A stretch of 64,000 nucleotides of DNA from Dendrophyllia cribrosa (Eukaryota; Cnidaria; Anthozoa; Scleractinia; Dendrophylliidae), in contig JAJLRJ010000003.1 of assembly GCA_024195265.1 (NCBI GenBank), forward strand, positions 31,437,643-31,501,642, in the 5' to 3' direction. Within the stretch, counting starts at the first letter, position 1, and every line of letters starts with the position of its first letter. Positions 43,501 through 55,500 of this stretch are shown in pieces. The translations under genes and the position numbers were made by a program. The notes under the pieces were generated by a model that made no database searches, was not told where the DNA came from, and was given only the letters and a program-made list of their open reading frames with translations.

Positions 43501-46500
43501 TACAATGTAATAAGCTGTTGCCTGTACATCATAGGAGTGGATCCAGGCAATTCAGAAACAGGTGGCCGAGGGTGGCTGTGGCAGTTATAGCAAGAGCACA
43601 ATCTCACTCCGTAGCGGTAACAACCTTAATAAACAAAAACAAAAATTCCAAACCTGCCTACAGTAAACTGAGTGACTTAATGCAGTAGAGACCATTTTCT
43701 GGTGTCTGTCTTTGAGGGTGTCTTAGAGAGTTGACCATATTAACGCTAACATGTAAGACATCGAGTGGTCATATAAATGGATGAGATTAATTTATTTGCA
43801 TAGGTCTGCATTCTCATTTGACTTAATTGGCTTAACTTAGAAGTATCTTGAAGCCCTATTGTTATAAAATTGCATCAAATCAGTTCATCAGTTCATTTAT
43901 TCCATTACTTTGCATCTTACAGTGTATTGAAGATGACTGTGTCTTCAGATACTTACAGATGCGGCATTATTTTCCTTTACATAAGTGACCCGACAGTGTA
44001 TTGCTTTGCTAACTAGAGCCAGATATCCAAGTTGTAATAGAATCTCAGTGTCATAATCATGTTTTATTTTTACAGATTGTGAGGACCTTTAAAGTTGAAA
44101 CAAAAAGAGTTTCGAAGACAATAGCTAAAAGAAAGGTGGACATTATTTTGGAAATTCTAGCTTTTATGTTATATATACATGTATGAAATGAGTCATAATG
44201 TGAACTGCAGGTGAACAAATTAAGGTGATTCCCAGAAATGAAAATAGATAAACAATTTTCTTAAAACTTTTCCTGATTGTTCCCTAAAAAATACAATAAA
44301 ACACACAGGTCCCCGTGCTCATGAATAAGATGTGATGGACTAAAGTTACGCTATTTATCCCTGTAGTATTAGCTACATGTACACACCCTGTACATGCCTC
44401 ATGCACATGTTTATTTTATCAGTTCACATTATAAGGTAGCTGAAAGCAAACTACATTGTACATGTACAGTACCGCTCGCGTGTATTGCAGCACCTACACG
44501 CGCGTGAAATGCGTGTAAAGTCCGTGTAGTACACGCATTTTACACGAATTTGACGCGCGTGTACACGCGTGTAATAGAAAAGCCTAATTACACGTGTACG
44601 CGTGTATTCCCTTTTTTTTAAAAATGCGTGTATTTTGTGATTCAAATGCGTGTAGTTTGTCAAACAAGAATTCGAGAAGCGACTACATACCCAACGGGAG
44701 GAAGCGAAATCACAACACCGCGCAAATGGCGGATCCAATATTGTTTATTATGGACTCGAGTATCAATGAAAAATAATACTACTTCATGAAATTGTTTTAA
44801 AAGTCAAACTAAGATGAATTCCTTCCGAACTAAATGATACCAAAGATGGGCGAACGTATTTGACTCGACAAGGCTAGAAAGTATCAAGCAGTTCGACTGC
44901 CTGGACTGCTGTAATGTCCGTGTTTCGGCCTGCCAACAGATCAGGACAGATAGCGCCCAAACCGCGACGGTAACGTCTTCAGTTTGGACAGACCACTTTG
45001 AAGCTAATTGTTCCTCGGCAAAAACTCCGTAGCGTAGCCATATCGATTCGCTACAAAGTCGTTTTGCTAAAACATTCAACATTCGAAGATGTTGTTTTTG
45101 AGCTTACATAAATAAAGGCGACTGCGATGTTGTCATCCGTCCGACTCAAAGTACATGTAAGCTTAAATTTCAAACGAGGAGTCAAATAAACAGAGGATCA
45201 TACGATCTTTTTTGCCTGATCATTTTTAAGTTCATCCAATATAAATTTCAATTGTGGAGTAAATTTCAAGTGTAAAATCTGTGCAAATGTCGCAAACACC
45301 TAAAAACAAGGACGGTAGATTTTGGTCACGTGCTAGGCAACGAGATCTGCTAACAGATCGAATTTCATTTCAAGTATCGAATACGTTTCTGGTTTAGGAC
45401 GTTATTATTTATGTCAATAATTTCTGATAGTCTGCAGATTTTTTACACATTTAAGGATAAATATGCTTTAAGAATTCACGAAAAACGAAAGCCAATTTTG
45501 TGTTTATTTAGTTTGAATTCCGAGACAGTCGACGGCGCCGCTAGTTTAGCACAACAGGGATATATTCAGCAGACTTCCGTTAACGGACCTTTCGGTCTCA
45601 GATCGGCAGTAAACCGCTTGCCGAAAATTCTTGTCTGTATAATAAATACAGCAACGTTCAAGACAGGAAGTACATTGTAAGAAATCGAATTCAAAACTGA
45701 TGATTTAAAATACAAATGGAGTCGCCACGAAGTATGTGAACGACACGTTAAATGTTTTCGCATATTTTACGCACAGTCGACGGACAGCCCGAGGACGGAG
45801 TAGCCTCCCACGCAGTCGTTTTTAGGGGTATCGTGTTTCACTCCCCCCCCACAAACGCCTGCTCAACCGTGACCAACATTCCTTTGCCCCGCTTAGCCAA
45901 TCACATTGTACCTACTTAATCTGGTAGGTTGACCTTGACCGCACGACGCTTTTCGCGGGACGAGATCAAAACAACATGGCGGAGAGGAGTGATCTTGATA
46001 AAGCGGTAAGCACTGTGTGCTCCAAGTTTAAGATCTCTCGCTTGAATTTATTTCAGATGAAAGTAACTTCCGAATTTGTAAAGGGAAAAAGCGATATATT
46101 CGTTAATTTACCGACTGGCTACGGTAAATCGCTTGTATATCAAGCTTTGCCTTCAATCTTCGATAGTCTCACCGATTCTTTGGGTCACGTTGTGGTCGTT
46201 GTGTCTCCTCTTATACATTTGATGAGGGACCAAGTCCAATCATTACGAAGTATTGGCATATCCGCCGCTAGTCTGAGCGATTTGGAGTTAGAAGAGGCGG
46301 AAAAAGTGGAAAAAGCAGGCTTTTCGGTTGTGTTTGGCTCTCCAGAGTCTTGGCTGAAAAACGAAAGATGGAGGGAGGTTTTGTTAAGTCCCATCTACGC
46401 GGAAAAGTTATTTTGCATTGCAGTTGACGAGGCTCATGTTATAAAGCAATGGTAAGTTCTAGCTGACTGAAGAACGATTAGAAAGAATTTCGTTTGTATT

Positions 46501-49500
46501 GAGGTGTTCGAGTTTAAGATCCTTGATTGAAAAGTTAAACAGTTGAAGCTCATCAACTGCAATTTGGAATTTGTACGTGTACAATTGTAAATTATAAATC
46601 TATAAATTCAGTTTGCTTAGTATTATATAATGTCAAAGTCCAAGCTTACTCAAATACACAGCACAAATTCAAAAATTCACCAGCATTATGGTCTTCATCT
46701 GCGTATAGGCAGTCATGTACAGGAGACAAAACAGGTTTTTGGTGAATATTTATTATTTCACAGACATATTTGCACTGCAGTTCTCTCAAGGCATCCATAA
46801 TTTACTAAAATAGCTGGTATAATAATTTTGGCTGCCAACATTCATTTTGCCTACCTTCTTCTCAGGGGAACATCTATAAATAACAAGATGGCAGCCTTTC
46901 GTTTAGTGTATGCAGACTTACATGAACTGAGAACTCTTGCTCCATCAGTGAAAATGATGGCTCTTACTGCAACAGCCATAGAAGAAACAAAAAAGACCAT
47001 CATCGATGTTCTTAGAATGACAAATGTGTGTGAAGTTGCTGAAAGTCCGAACAAAGGCAACATAACCTATGTTGTAAGTTACATGCCCAATGATAGTGAG
47101 GTTCAGGACTACTTCAATTGGATTGTTGAAGAGATTAAACAAGGAAGTTCTGAGAAAACAATCATTTATTGTCAGACCATAAAACAGTGCTCACTTATTT
47201 ATGGCACGCTAAAATCAATGCTAGGTCAGTGCATGTACGAAACAAGTTCTAAATGCCCTGTCTTAGAGATGCTACACTCGTGCACACCAGATGACAATAA
47301 AGAAGCAGTATTAAAATCATTTGGCAAAGAAGATGGACCCATCCTAGTTCTGGTTGCTACTATAGCATTTGGGATGGGGGTTGATTGCAAAGCTGTACAC
47401 AGAACTATTCATTTTGGACCTTCAAAAAATGTGGAGGCATTTATCCAGGAGACGGGACGTGCTGGGCGTGATGGCAAGGCAAGTTTTTCCTATCTAGTTT
47501 ACAAAGGTTTGATGCTAAATCATGTTGAGAGGGACATTAAAGAGGACATCAAAACAAAAGACTGCAGAAGAAAAACTCTACTTAAACATTTTGGGATTAA
47601 GGATTTTAAAATTCCTGGTCCCCTTCACACTTGCTGTGATAATTGTGCCAATAGATGTAATTGCAACACTGAAGAATGCAGTAATTACACTTTGTTTGTG
47701 GTTGATGACAATGTTCCTCTTGATTCCCGCCCATTACAACAGAAAAGGCAAGTCAGCGACTCGCAGAGAAAACATGTGAAAAGTGAATTAATTAAGTACC
47801 GCAAGTCACTTGTTATAACATTGATAAGAAAGTCTGCCCATGGTCATGTGAAGAGCTTAACAAATTTGCATACTCTACTTTGTTTTTCTGAGATACAGAT
47901 TGAACAAGTTGTCAGTAACTGTGAGACAATCTTTTGTTTAGAGGATGTCATGAAAACTGTTGAAATCTGGGACATGTGTCATGCGAAAATAATTCTGAAT
48001 GTGCTACAACATGTTTTTGGTGATATTGCCACAAGTGTTGACAATAAAGCAAATGGTACAGAGGGTGAGAGCAATGACGAACTTGATGATGATGAATTAC
48101 TTGGGGAGTGGGCTGCACTTGCTGAAGATGAGGAGCTCTTAAATCTGCTGACAGACAGCTTTTCTTTTCTGAAATGGACAGCACCTATCAGGATGCAACA
48201 CAGCAATCAATGGATTGTTCTGATGTATCTCCAGTGGCCCTTGCATCACTAAAAAATGTAAACATTGACTAAAAATATTCTTATACAAAGTATTTATTTA
48301 ATTTGTTTGTGACATGGGCACTATGGGACTACCCATAGAAAGTAACGAATTAAGTCAAGAAAGCAGGTGAAATTACAAGTCAAGACTGCTTCTCATAATA
48401 GTATTATTGATTATTTATGCCATGTTTTGGTTATCAACTTCTGTGATTTAATAATCATTATTGTTTCTCACTTGATTTAAAAGTGGATATAAAGATAGGT
48501 CATGGTACTTTTTAGCAGTTTCCCATTCCATTTTATCATTACATGAGTTAACAGATTATTAATTTAACAGAACACAAGTTTGAACAAGGTCATTGTATTG
48601 CCAGAAAATATGCATACCTCTAGTGAATGGTTTGTTCTCACATACACATTAGGAAACCTGTGAATGTATATTTTTCATGCTAAAAAGTAGCCTTTGAAAA
48701 CAAATCTCTTTCAAATGACCTACATTGCAAAGGTTATGATATTATCTGGCATTGCACAATGCCTTGTTTGCCGACATCCGTACATTTATTTGTGTTGGTA
48801 CTCATGTTTATTATTTAAACTGAACACTTAAGGGGTCTATGATTTATTTATAAACCATAATAAATATCTAAAATGAGACAAACACTAACCCTGTGGTCAA
48901 AATCCCCCTGTCTCCCCCCCTAAAAAAAAAACCAATAAAATTAGAATCATTAGAATGAGATTTCCTATCAATTGCACCCTTAAACATTGTGTTACATTGC
49001 AAAGTTCCACACAAAGTTCCACACATAGTGAATAGCTAGCTGAATTAATAGTTGCCATATGAGGAAGAGGGGAATTTATCGCCCCAAAAGTGTCATCTTG
49101 CCCCTAAACCATTTTGCATGTTCCTCTTGTGTTTGTTGATCCATTTGAACATTGATGACATGTCAAGGCTTCTAAAGGGATCCCTCTCAAAGCCCCTGAA
49201 ACAGACATAGCTTCTTGAGTCACACTGTTGAAAAATTAAGTTGGAAACACACTTGTCCAGCAGGACAGAAAGATATCCCTATTTTGTGCACACAGTAGTC
49301 TCGGTAATTGTTTCGGAAGTCTTCCTATGGTTCGTTGTTTTCTGTTTGGACACTGGAGTTGACGTTAACAATGGAGCGCTGAAGGCTTGTCGTAAGAGTT
49401 CATCACCCAAGTATTGTGGCGATATCCATGCTACAGGATTTCCGAAAAATACAGCTGGGCGATTATAAGAAGTACAAGTGGAAGCAGAGTACGAGGCGGT

Positions 49501-52500
49501 GGTTGAGGCTGACGATGAGTCCGTGAACTTGAGAGATTTTGGCGCTAAAGCTTGTTTTGTTGTAGTTCAAAGTGTGATATTTTCATCTACGCTTTTGTCA
49601 ACTTGATCGGCTCTTTGCCGTTTCTCCCTTCGCTTGATCGACTCGTAAGCACTACAGATCTCTTCTTTGACACTTTTTAAATTATTTTTTGCTTTTTCAA
49701 TGCGCTGAAGTCTCTTGTAACAACGAGCGTTGCAAACAAACAATTCGGATCCACAGTTGCGGTAAATGTTAATGTTCTCGCCGATTGCCGATTCGATCAG
49801 GCGAGGAAGATCAACAGCACTTCTCCCAAAAATTTTTACTCTTCCAGCAGATGCCTGAGTCAAAGTGTCGCACAAAAAGCACTTGAATTGGCAATCAATA
49901 ATTTTTTTCGGGGTTTCAGGCATCGTAACACGCGAACACGCCATAATCAAGCAACTTCACAGTGCCGCATCTTGAAAATTCGCGGGAAATTATAAAACGA
50001 TTATTTTGATTGGTCATCGACAAACAATGCCTCGATGGTGATTGGCTAGATTGTCTGACAAGTAAAACAATGGCAAAGGAATGTTGGTCACGGTTGAGCA
50101 GGCGTTTGTGGGGGGGAGTGAAACATGATACCCCTAAAAACGACTGCGTGGGAGGCTAAGGACGGAGCCGCTTGTTTAGCACAGGGATACATTGAGCAAA
50201 GACTTTGCTTTGCGTTAACGAAAGTTTATCCATCGGTAAACCGCTTGCCGAAAATACAGGAACGTTCACGACAGATAGTACATTGTAAGAAATCGAATTC
50301 AAAATGAAAACGGAGTCGCCACGAAGTACGCGAACGATACGGTAAATGTTTTGTCCGCTTTTCACGCACACTTAACGGCGCCGCTTGTTTAGCACAATAG
50401 GGATATATTGAGCAAATAGATGAGTTAACGAAACTTTATCTATCGGTAAACAGCTTGCCGAAAATTCGTGTCTGTAAAATAAATACAGCAACGTTCACGA
50501 CAGATAGTACATTGTAAACGGAGTGGCCACGAAGTATGCGAATGATACGGTCTGTACGGTAAATGTTTTCTCCTCTTTTCACGCACTAACATTGTGGTGA
50601 TTTGAAGTTGAAGGATTTCGTGTAATTTTACACGCAATTTCATATCCACTGCGTGTAGTTTGTTACACGCAATTTCATATCCACTATGTGTAGTTTGTTA
50701 CACGCAATTTCATATCCACTGCGTGTAGCTTGCCTGTTACACGCGCGTCAAATGCGTGTAAACTGAGTGTATTACACGCGCTTCACGCGCGTGTAGTGCT
50801 GCAATACACGCGAGCGGTACTGTACATGTATAAGTTAAAATTTAAAAATTTATTGGACAGTATATTAAGCAACTGACCATAAGAAACAGCCTCAAACAGC
50901 ATTGACTCAAATGCATGCATGATTCTAAGGTTGATAACTTTTTTGCTGACAAAGAAATGATTTTGAACTGTTTTAATGCAAACAAGATGATTTTAGCACA
51001 AAAAAGATATAATAAAAAAGTTATGTGTAGGTCACCTTGCACTTTTTGGTAAACTACTGTACATGTAATACTTAGTTTAAAGGAAACTACAGTACATTGT
51101 TTTGTACTATGCACATGCTTGTACTCGCACTATTGATTAAAAAAATATGCATTTATTGTACATGTACATGTAGTAGTACTGTACAACGCAATACTAAGGA
51201 GTCACTGTAAAAAAAAATATTTGAGGAATTTTAATAATTAATTTTTCGATATTTGACCTTGTGTGGGTCAATCACAACTTTGTTGAAACATTTCAGCTAT
51301 GGAGAAAGTTTGGAGATGCGAAGAATGATGGTCCTGGACCAAACCCATCCACAACTACCGTCACTGATGACGTGTTTCTTATACTCACCACGAATAAGGA
51401 GGTAGCTACACTGTACATGTACTTCAAATCTCATTACTTATTTTCACACTTTTTGTATAATTCTATTTGTGGGAATTGGTTTCTCATTCAATATTGTATG
51501 TTACACTTTTGATAAAAGAGTGGATGAATTATTGATATACATGTATGTACATGTACTAGTAATTAGACTGAGTGGAGTACAATTTAGGGAGTAATTGGAT
51601 GAATAATTTCAAATCGGCCTGGCATGTTGCAAGAAGATGATTTAAAATTATGAGCACGGAGTTCAATTTATTTCTAATTATGTACATGTAATCGCACGAA
51701 TAACAAAATTCAAGATTAAAAAGTCATTGTGGACTTTTTTGTGATCAAAACGTCAAGAATATTTTCCATTAAATTTGAAACCTGGAGGGAAATGGCAAAA
51801 AACAAAAAAACAAATAATTGGATATGATTAAGAAGGTACATGTAATACATGTACATGTAGGTCTGTGGAGATGTGAAATAATATTTCTCTTTGAGTTTTC
51901 TGACAACTCAATAGTGAGATACAGTGTATTGAGTCAACAGCAACAGTTAATATGCAGTACTTTTCTGTGGTGCTGTTTATTATGCCATACAAGGTGGTTC
52001 TAACGTAAATGAAATCCTAAAGTGTTACCATTCAAATGAAAGCTATTGTGCAGTACTTCCCTGTGATGCTGATTATAATGCTGTACAAGGTGGTTCTAAC
52101 TTCTGAGTCGGTGGATAAAAATCTAAAGTGTGACTATTCCCAGGGGGGTGGGGGGGGGGGGGGGGGGGGGAGGGGGAATAGGGTGCTAAGGTGCTCAGTC
52201 CTAAATAGAGTATCCTTTTTGATGTTGTAATCCTTGGACAGTTTTCCTTTAAATTGTAGTAGCTAACTTACAGTACAAGTACCTAAACACCCAGCTAAAT
52301 GATAAAGAATATGGTCTGTTAAAACTGAACTACTCGTCTAAACTTCCCATGTACCAAAAAGAAATAAAATCGGTGTCATTTTTCTGTTTTGGGCCTTAAA
52401 AAGGTATCAATTTTTGATTTTCTACCTTTAAATAGGGTCAGGATTTAAGAACTTTCATGGCAAATGCCTATCCTACATGTCAATTGAAATTGACGCAGGT

Positions 52501-55500
52501 CCCCCTCCAGTATTGAGCAGTACAAGTACTTTTCTGTGTTTCTGTTTACACATGTAATGCTCTACAACATGGTTCTAACTTGGAAGTTAAATGGTTAAAG
52601 TGGTTATTAATCGCTCAATACATGTTCCCAGGACCTGCAACAAGAAAGCGACGACCCACTTAAGAAGCTAAGTCAAAGCACGGCGAAGATTGTGCAGTGC
52701 CGTCACTGCAAGGGAGACCATTGGACTACAAAGTGCCCATACAAAGATCAACTGGAAGTCATACAAAGCACAGTCAGTGATCCCAAGCTTCCGACCGGTA
52801 AAGTGGATATGTTTATATATTATTTATCTATTTGTTTACTTACTTACATGTACAGATTTGCCCATTTTTATAGGCAGGTTTGAAAACAGTACGATATGTA
52901 CATGTAATCCCCTGCTAAGTTGAGATACCCACCCCACCTTCAATCATGCCCTGTTTACACTCATTTAAAGTTTTAGCTACATACATGTACATGTACACAA
53001 ATAGAGCAGTTTTCAATTGAGTATCGTAAAACCAAAACCAAAGTAATTACTCTGGCCAATCACAAGATACGCAGACAATCCAATGAACCAATCAAAACTT
53101 GTAGCGAATACATGTAGCCGGCGCCAAGTGCAGTAAAACGTGTGCAAGCAAGTAACGGTTGGTTTTGGTTTTACTTCTGATTGATTGAGAAAATGGCGTG
53201 AAATTTTTTAGCCAATCGCAAAGCGTAGCAATGCAACACCAAAGCAATCACAAAATTACTTTCGATGCTGAATTGAAAACCTCTTTAATGCACACAATTA
53301 ATAGAATAAATAGCATATATATTAATTTGGGTTAAAATCTTTAAACCAGTTTGATTTTTATTATTTTACCATAATCTAAGAGAAAGGAAAATTAACGTGG
53401 TTTGAAAAAATTAATTTAAAAACAAATTAACATATAAATGCATTCAAGAAATGCTGCAGGATAACACTTTGCTCTCAAGAGGTTATGTATTGTACATGTA
53501 CATGTCAATACTGCCTTTGACTAAGAATTGATTTTTTATAAATGGGATTTTATAAAGGATGGTTACTTAAAGGGGCAGTGTTATGGTGATGCTGTGTTAT
53601 TTTAAAAACCAAGGAAATGTTTTGGTACTAACAGAAACCAAAAAATAATGGTCTAGTTTTGTGACAAATCACCACCCTAGCGTTACTACCAAAACTGTCA
53701 ATGAATGTCTCTAGCCACCGACGGATTGGGTCAGAATGAATTGCAACTGCTCTCACATGTTTGTTTCCAAAATGGGCTACAACAGACCATGTTTTGTTTC
53801 TCTTTCAAGAATTGGTTGATTGCTTTGTTATGGTGTTATACATGTCAGGGCTCGAAATTAAAAAAATTCTCAATCGCAAATTGCGAGTAATTCCTAAAAT
53901 TTAGTCGTAAGTTTGAAAATTTTAGTCGCAAAAAAAAAGAACTATTTCTACCGGAACCGGAAATGAGAAACAAGAAATTTCTGAGAAAGTCTGAAAAAGT
54001 GCGCCCATGATACCTTTCTTGGAAACCACGTTAATGGAGCATGAAATCGACGATTGAGTCATGCAACATTCAACGTGAATTTCGCAGGATGTTTCAGATA
54101 AAATTACAACTACCAGTTACAAGTGAGACACAAGACTGTTGAATATAATTCCTTTATTAGCTAGGCCGTAAAGCAGTCGCAAAATCGCGACTAATAGACA
54201 AATTTTAGTCGCAAAAGCGAAATCTTTAGTCGCAAATGCGCCCGATACAGGCGCAATTTCGAGCCCTGCATGTAGTATTATTTTGTAAATACAGGTGTAA
54301 GTGAGGGTATTGTACAGCTGTAGCTGATTGCTTATGATGTACATGTACAGTATGGGTTGTTAAAAGAGTTGCAACTTGTAGTTAAAATTTGGTGTAATGT
54401 TCCTCTGCTGAGTTGTTAACAACCTGCGACTATTTTGGCAATATAAACAGAATCTAAAAATAAATTCTAAAACTGGTACAAAAAATGAGATATGCAATTA
54501 CTTTTCTGTTAAACTTGATGTCTCATCAAAACTGTAAAACAATATAAAATTATTTCCATACATGTACATGCATGCATTGCTGTCTATTTGAACTAAGAAT
54601 AGTTGTGTTGTAAATAACTTTTAAGCAAAGTTTTCTTTGCCTCTTGTTTTAGGAGCAGGAGCAGCTGCAGGTAGTACAGAGCAGCCTGCGGCATCCAAGA
54701 CTGGAAAGTACATTGCACCAGGACTGCGTGAGGGAGCAGCAAACAGACGAGGAGAAACTATGCCCCCGCTCACAAAGAGGTAAAGTATAGAATAGAGTAC
54801 ACTGTACAAAAGTTCAATATGATACAATATTTTGTGGTGATAGGTGATTTGTACATAAAATTATACAGTATACATTGAAATTACTATAGGTTCATAGGAT
54901 TAAAAGTTAAGATTCTTGTGGTCTGACCTCATAAGCTTACAAGAGGTTCAACTGTAGAAGGTTTAAATATCCTTTCAATGTATCAGAATGGTGTTAGAGG
55001 TGGGATGCAAACCCAACACCTCCAATTTGGAGGCCTGGTTGGACAACTGTATAAATTGATTTGTACCAAAATGTCACTGAAGAATTATTTTTGGCATCAT
55101 ATTTTCTCCTTTATTAGATGAATCAGCAACAATTCGTGTGACCAACTTGTCTGAGGACACTAGAGAATCTGACTTACAGGAACTCTTCCGTCCATTTGGA
55201 CCCATTTCCAGAATCTTTCTGGCCAAAGACAAGATTACCAACCAGTCAAAGGTAATCACATTCACATTTTTTTTGTCAGGAAAATAATAATTATTATGGC
55301 ATGGCATGAAGTATTTGCGGGAGTTTTTTGTGTACATTGTAGCATGAAGTTTTTTGTGGGATTTGATTTTTGCAATTTTGCCATCAATCCCCCAAAGGAT
55401 GGAAGTGGATTGCAGTTCATCAAATTTGTTTTTATGATAGACAGTCAAGAAATCAAAATTGCCATTCTGCTGGCACTTTTATCAATCACTATTTTGTTTC

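Larger units (their letters stand above)
45801..50158 (+). mobile_element. Inner 4.36-kb TIR element encoding a RecQ-like helicase
   Basis: TIRs of ~87 bp: the left end starts TAGCCTCCCACGCAGTCG and the right end is its reverse complement, closing GGGAGGCTA. A precise 9-bp duplication AGGACGGAG lies at 45792-45800 and 50159-50167. Joining the flanks restores one unit of the tandem array in the outer element. It contains a helicase gene (45976-48252, plus), a convergent small Cys-rich frame (49567-49944, minus) and ~1.3 kb of non-coding DNA between them. Nine-base duplications with long TIRs are known in Mutator-like elements, but no MULE transposase is visible. Confidence 0.88.
45525..50585. 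repeat. ~230-250-bp tandem triplication split by the inner element
   Basis: Unit A is 45525-45772, unit B is 45773-45800 continued at 50168-50367, and unit C is 50368-50585. All share CGCTNGTTTAGCACA, GTAAACCGCTTGCCGAAAAT, GTACATTGTAA and TTTTCACGCAC. Unit B is cut by the helicase element. Confidence 0.8.
44467..50822. mobile_element. Outer TIR element in EIF3G intron 4, interrupted by the helicase element
   Basis: The ends are inverted: CAGTACCGCTCGCGTGTATT at the left and its exact reverse complement at the right, with similarity continuing ~110 bp through repeated ACACGCG/CGCGTGT motifs. Both ends are flanked by TACATGTA (44459-44466, 50823-50830), a candidate 8-bp duplication, though this octamer is common locally. 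Without the inner insertion it is ~2.0 kb. It contains a ~230-250-bp tandem triplication and a 35-bp triplication but no gene I recognise, so it is probably non-autonomous. CAG termini with 8-bp duplications would suit a hAT-like or Zisupton-like element; this is inference. Confidence 0.82.

Noticed and set aside
45411..45680. 89-codon plus-strand frame in the outer element
   Set aside because: Runs into the ~250-bp tandem unit, whose other copies are not open in the same frame.
45801..50158. Helitron interpretation of the helicase element
   Set aside because: It has TIRs and a 9-bp target duplication, the helicase is RecQ-type rather than Pif1-type, and no HUH nuclease is visible.
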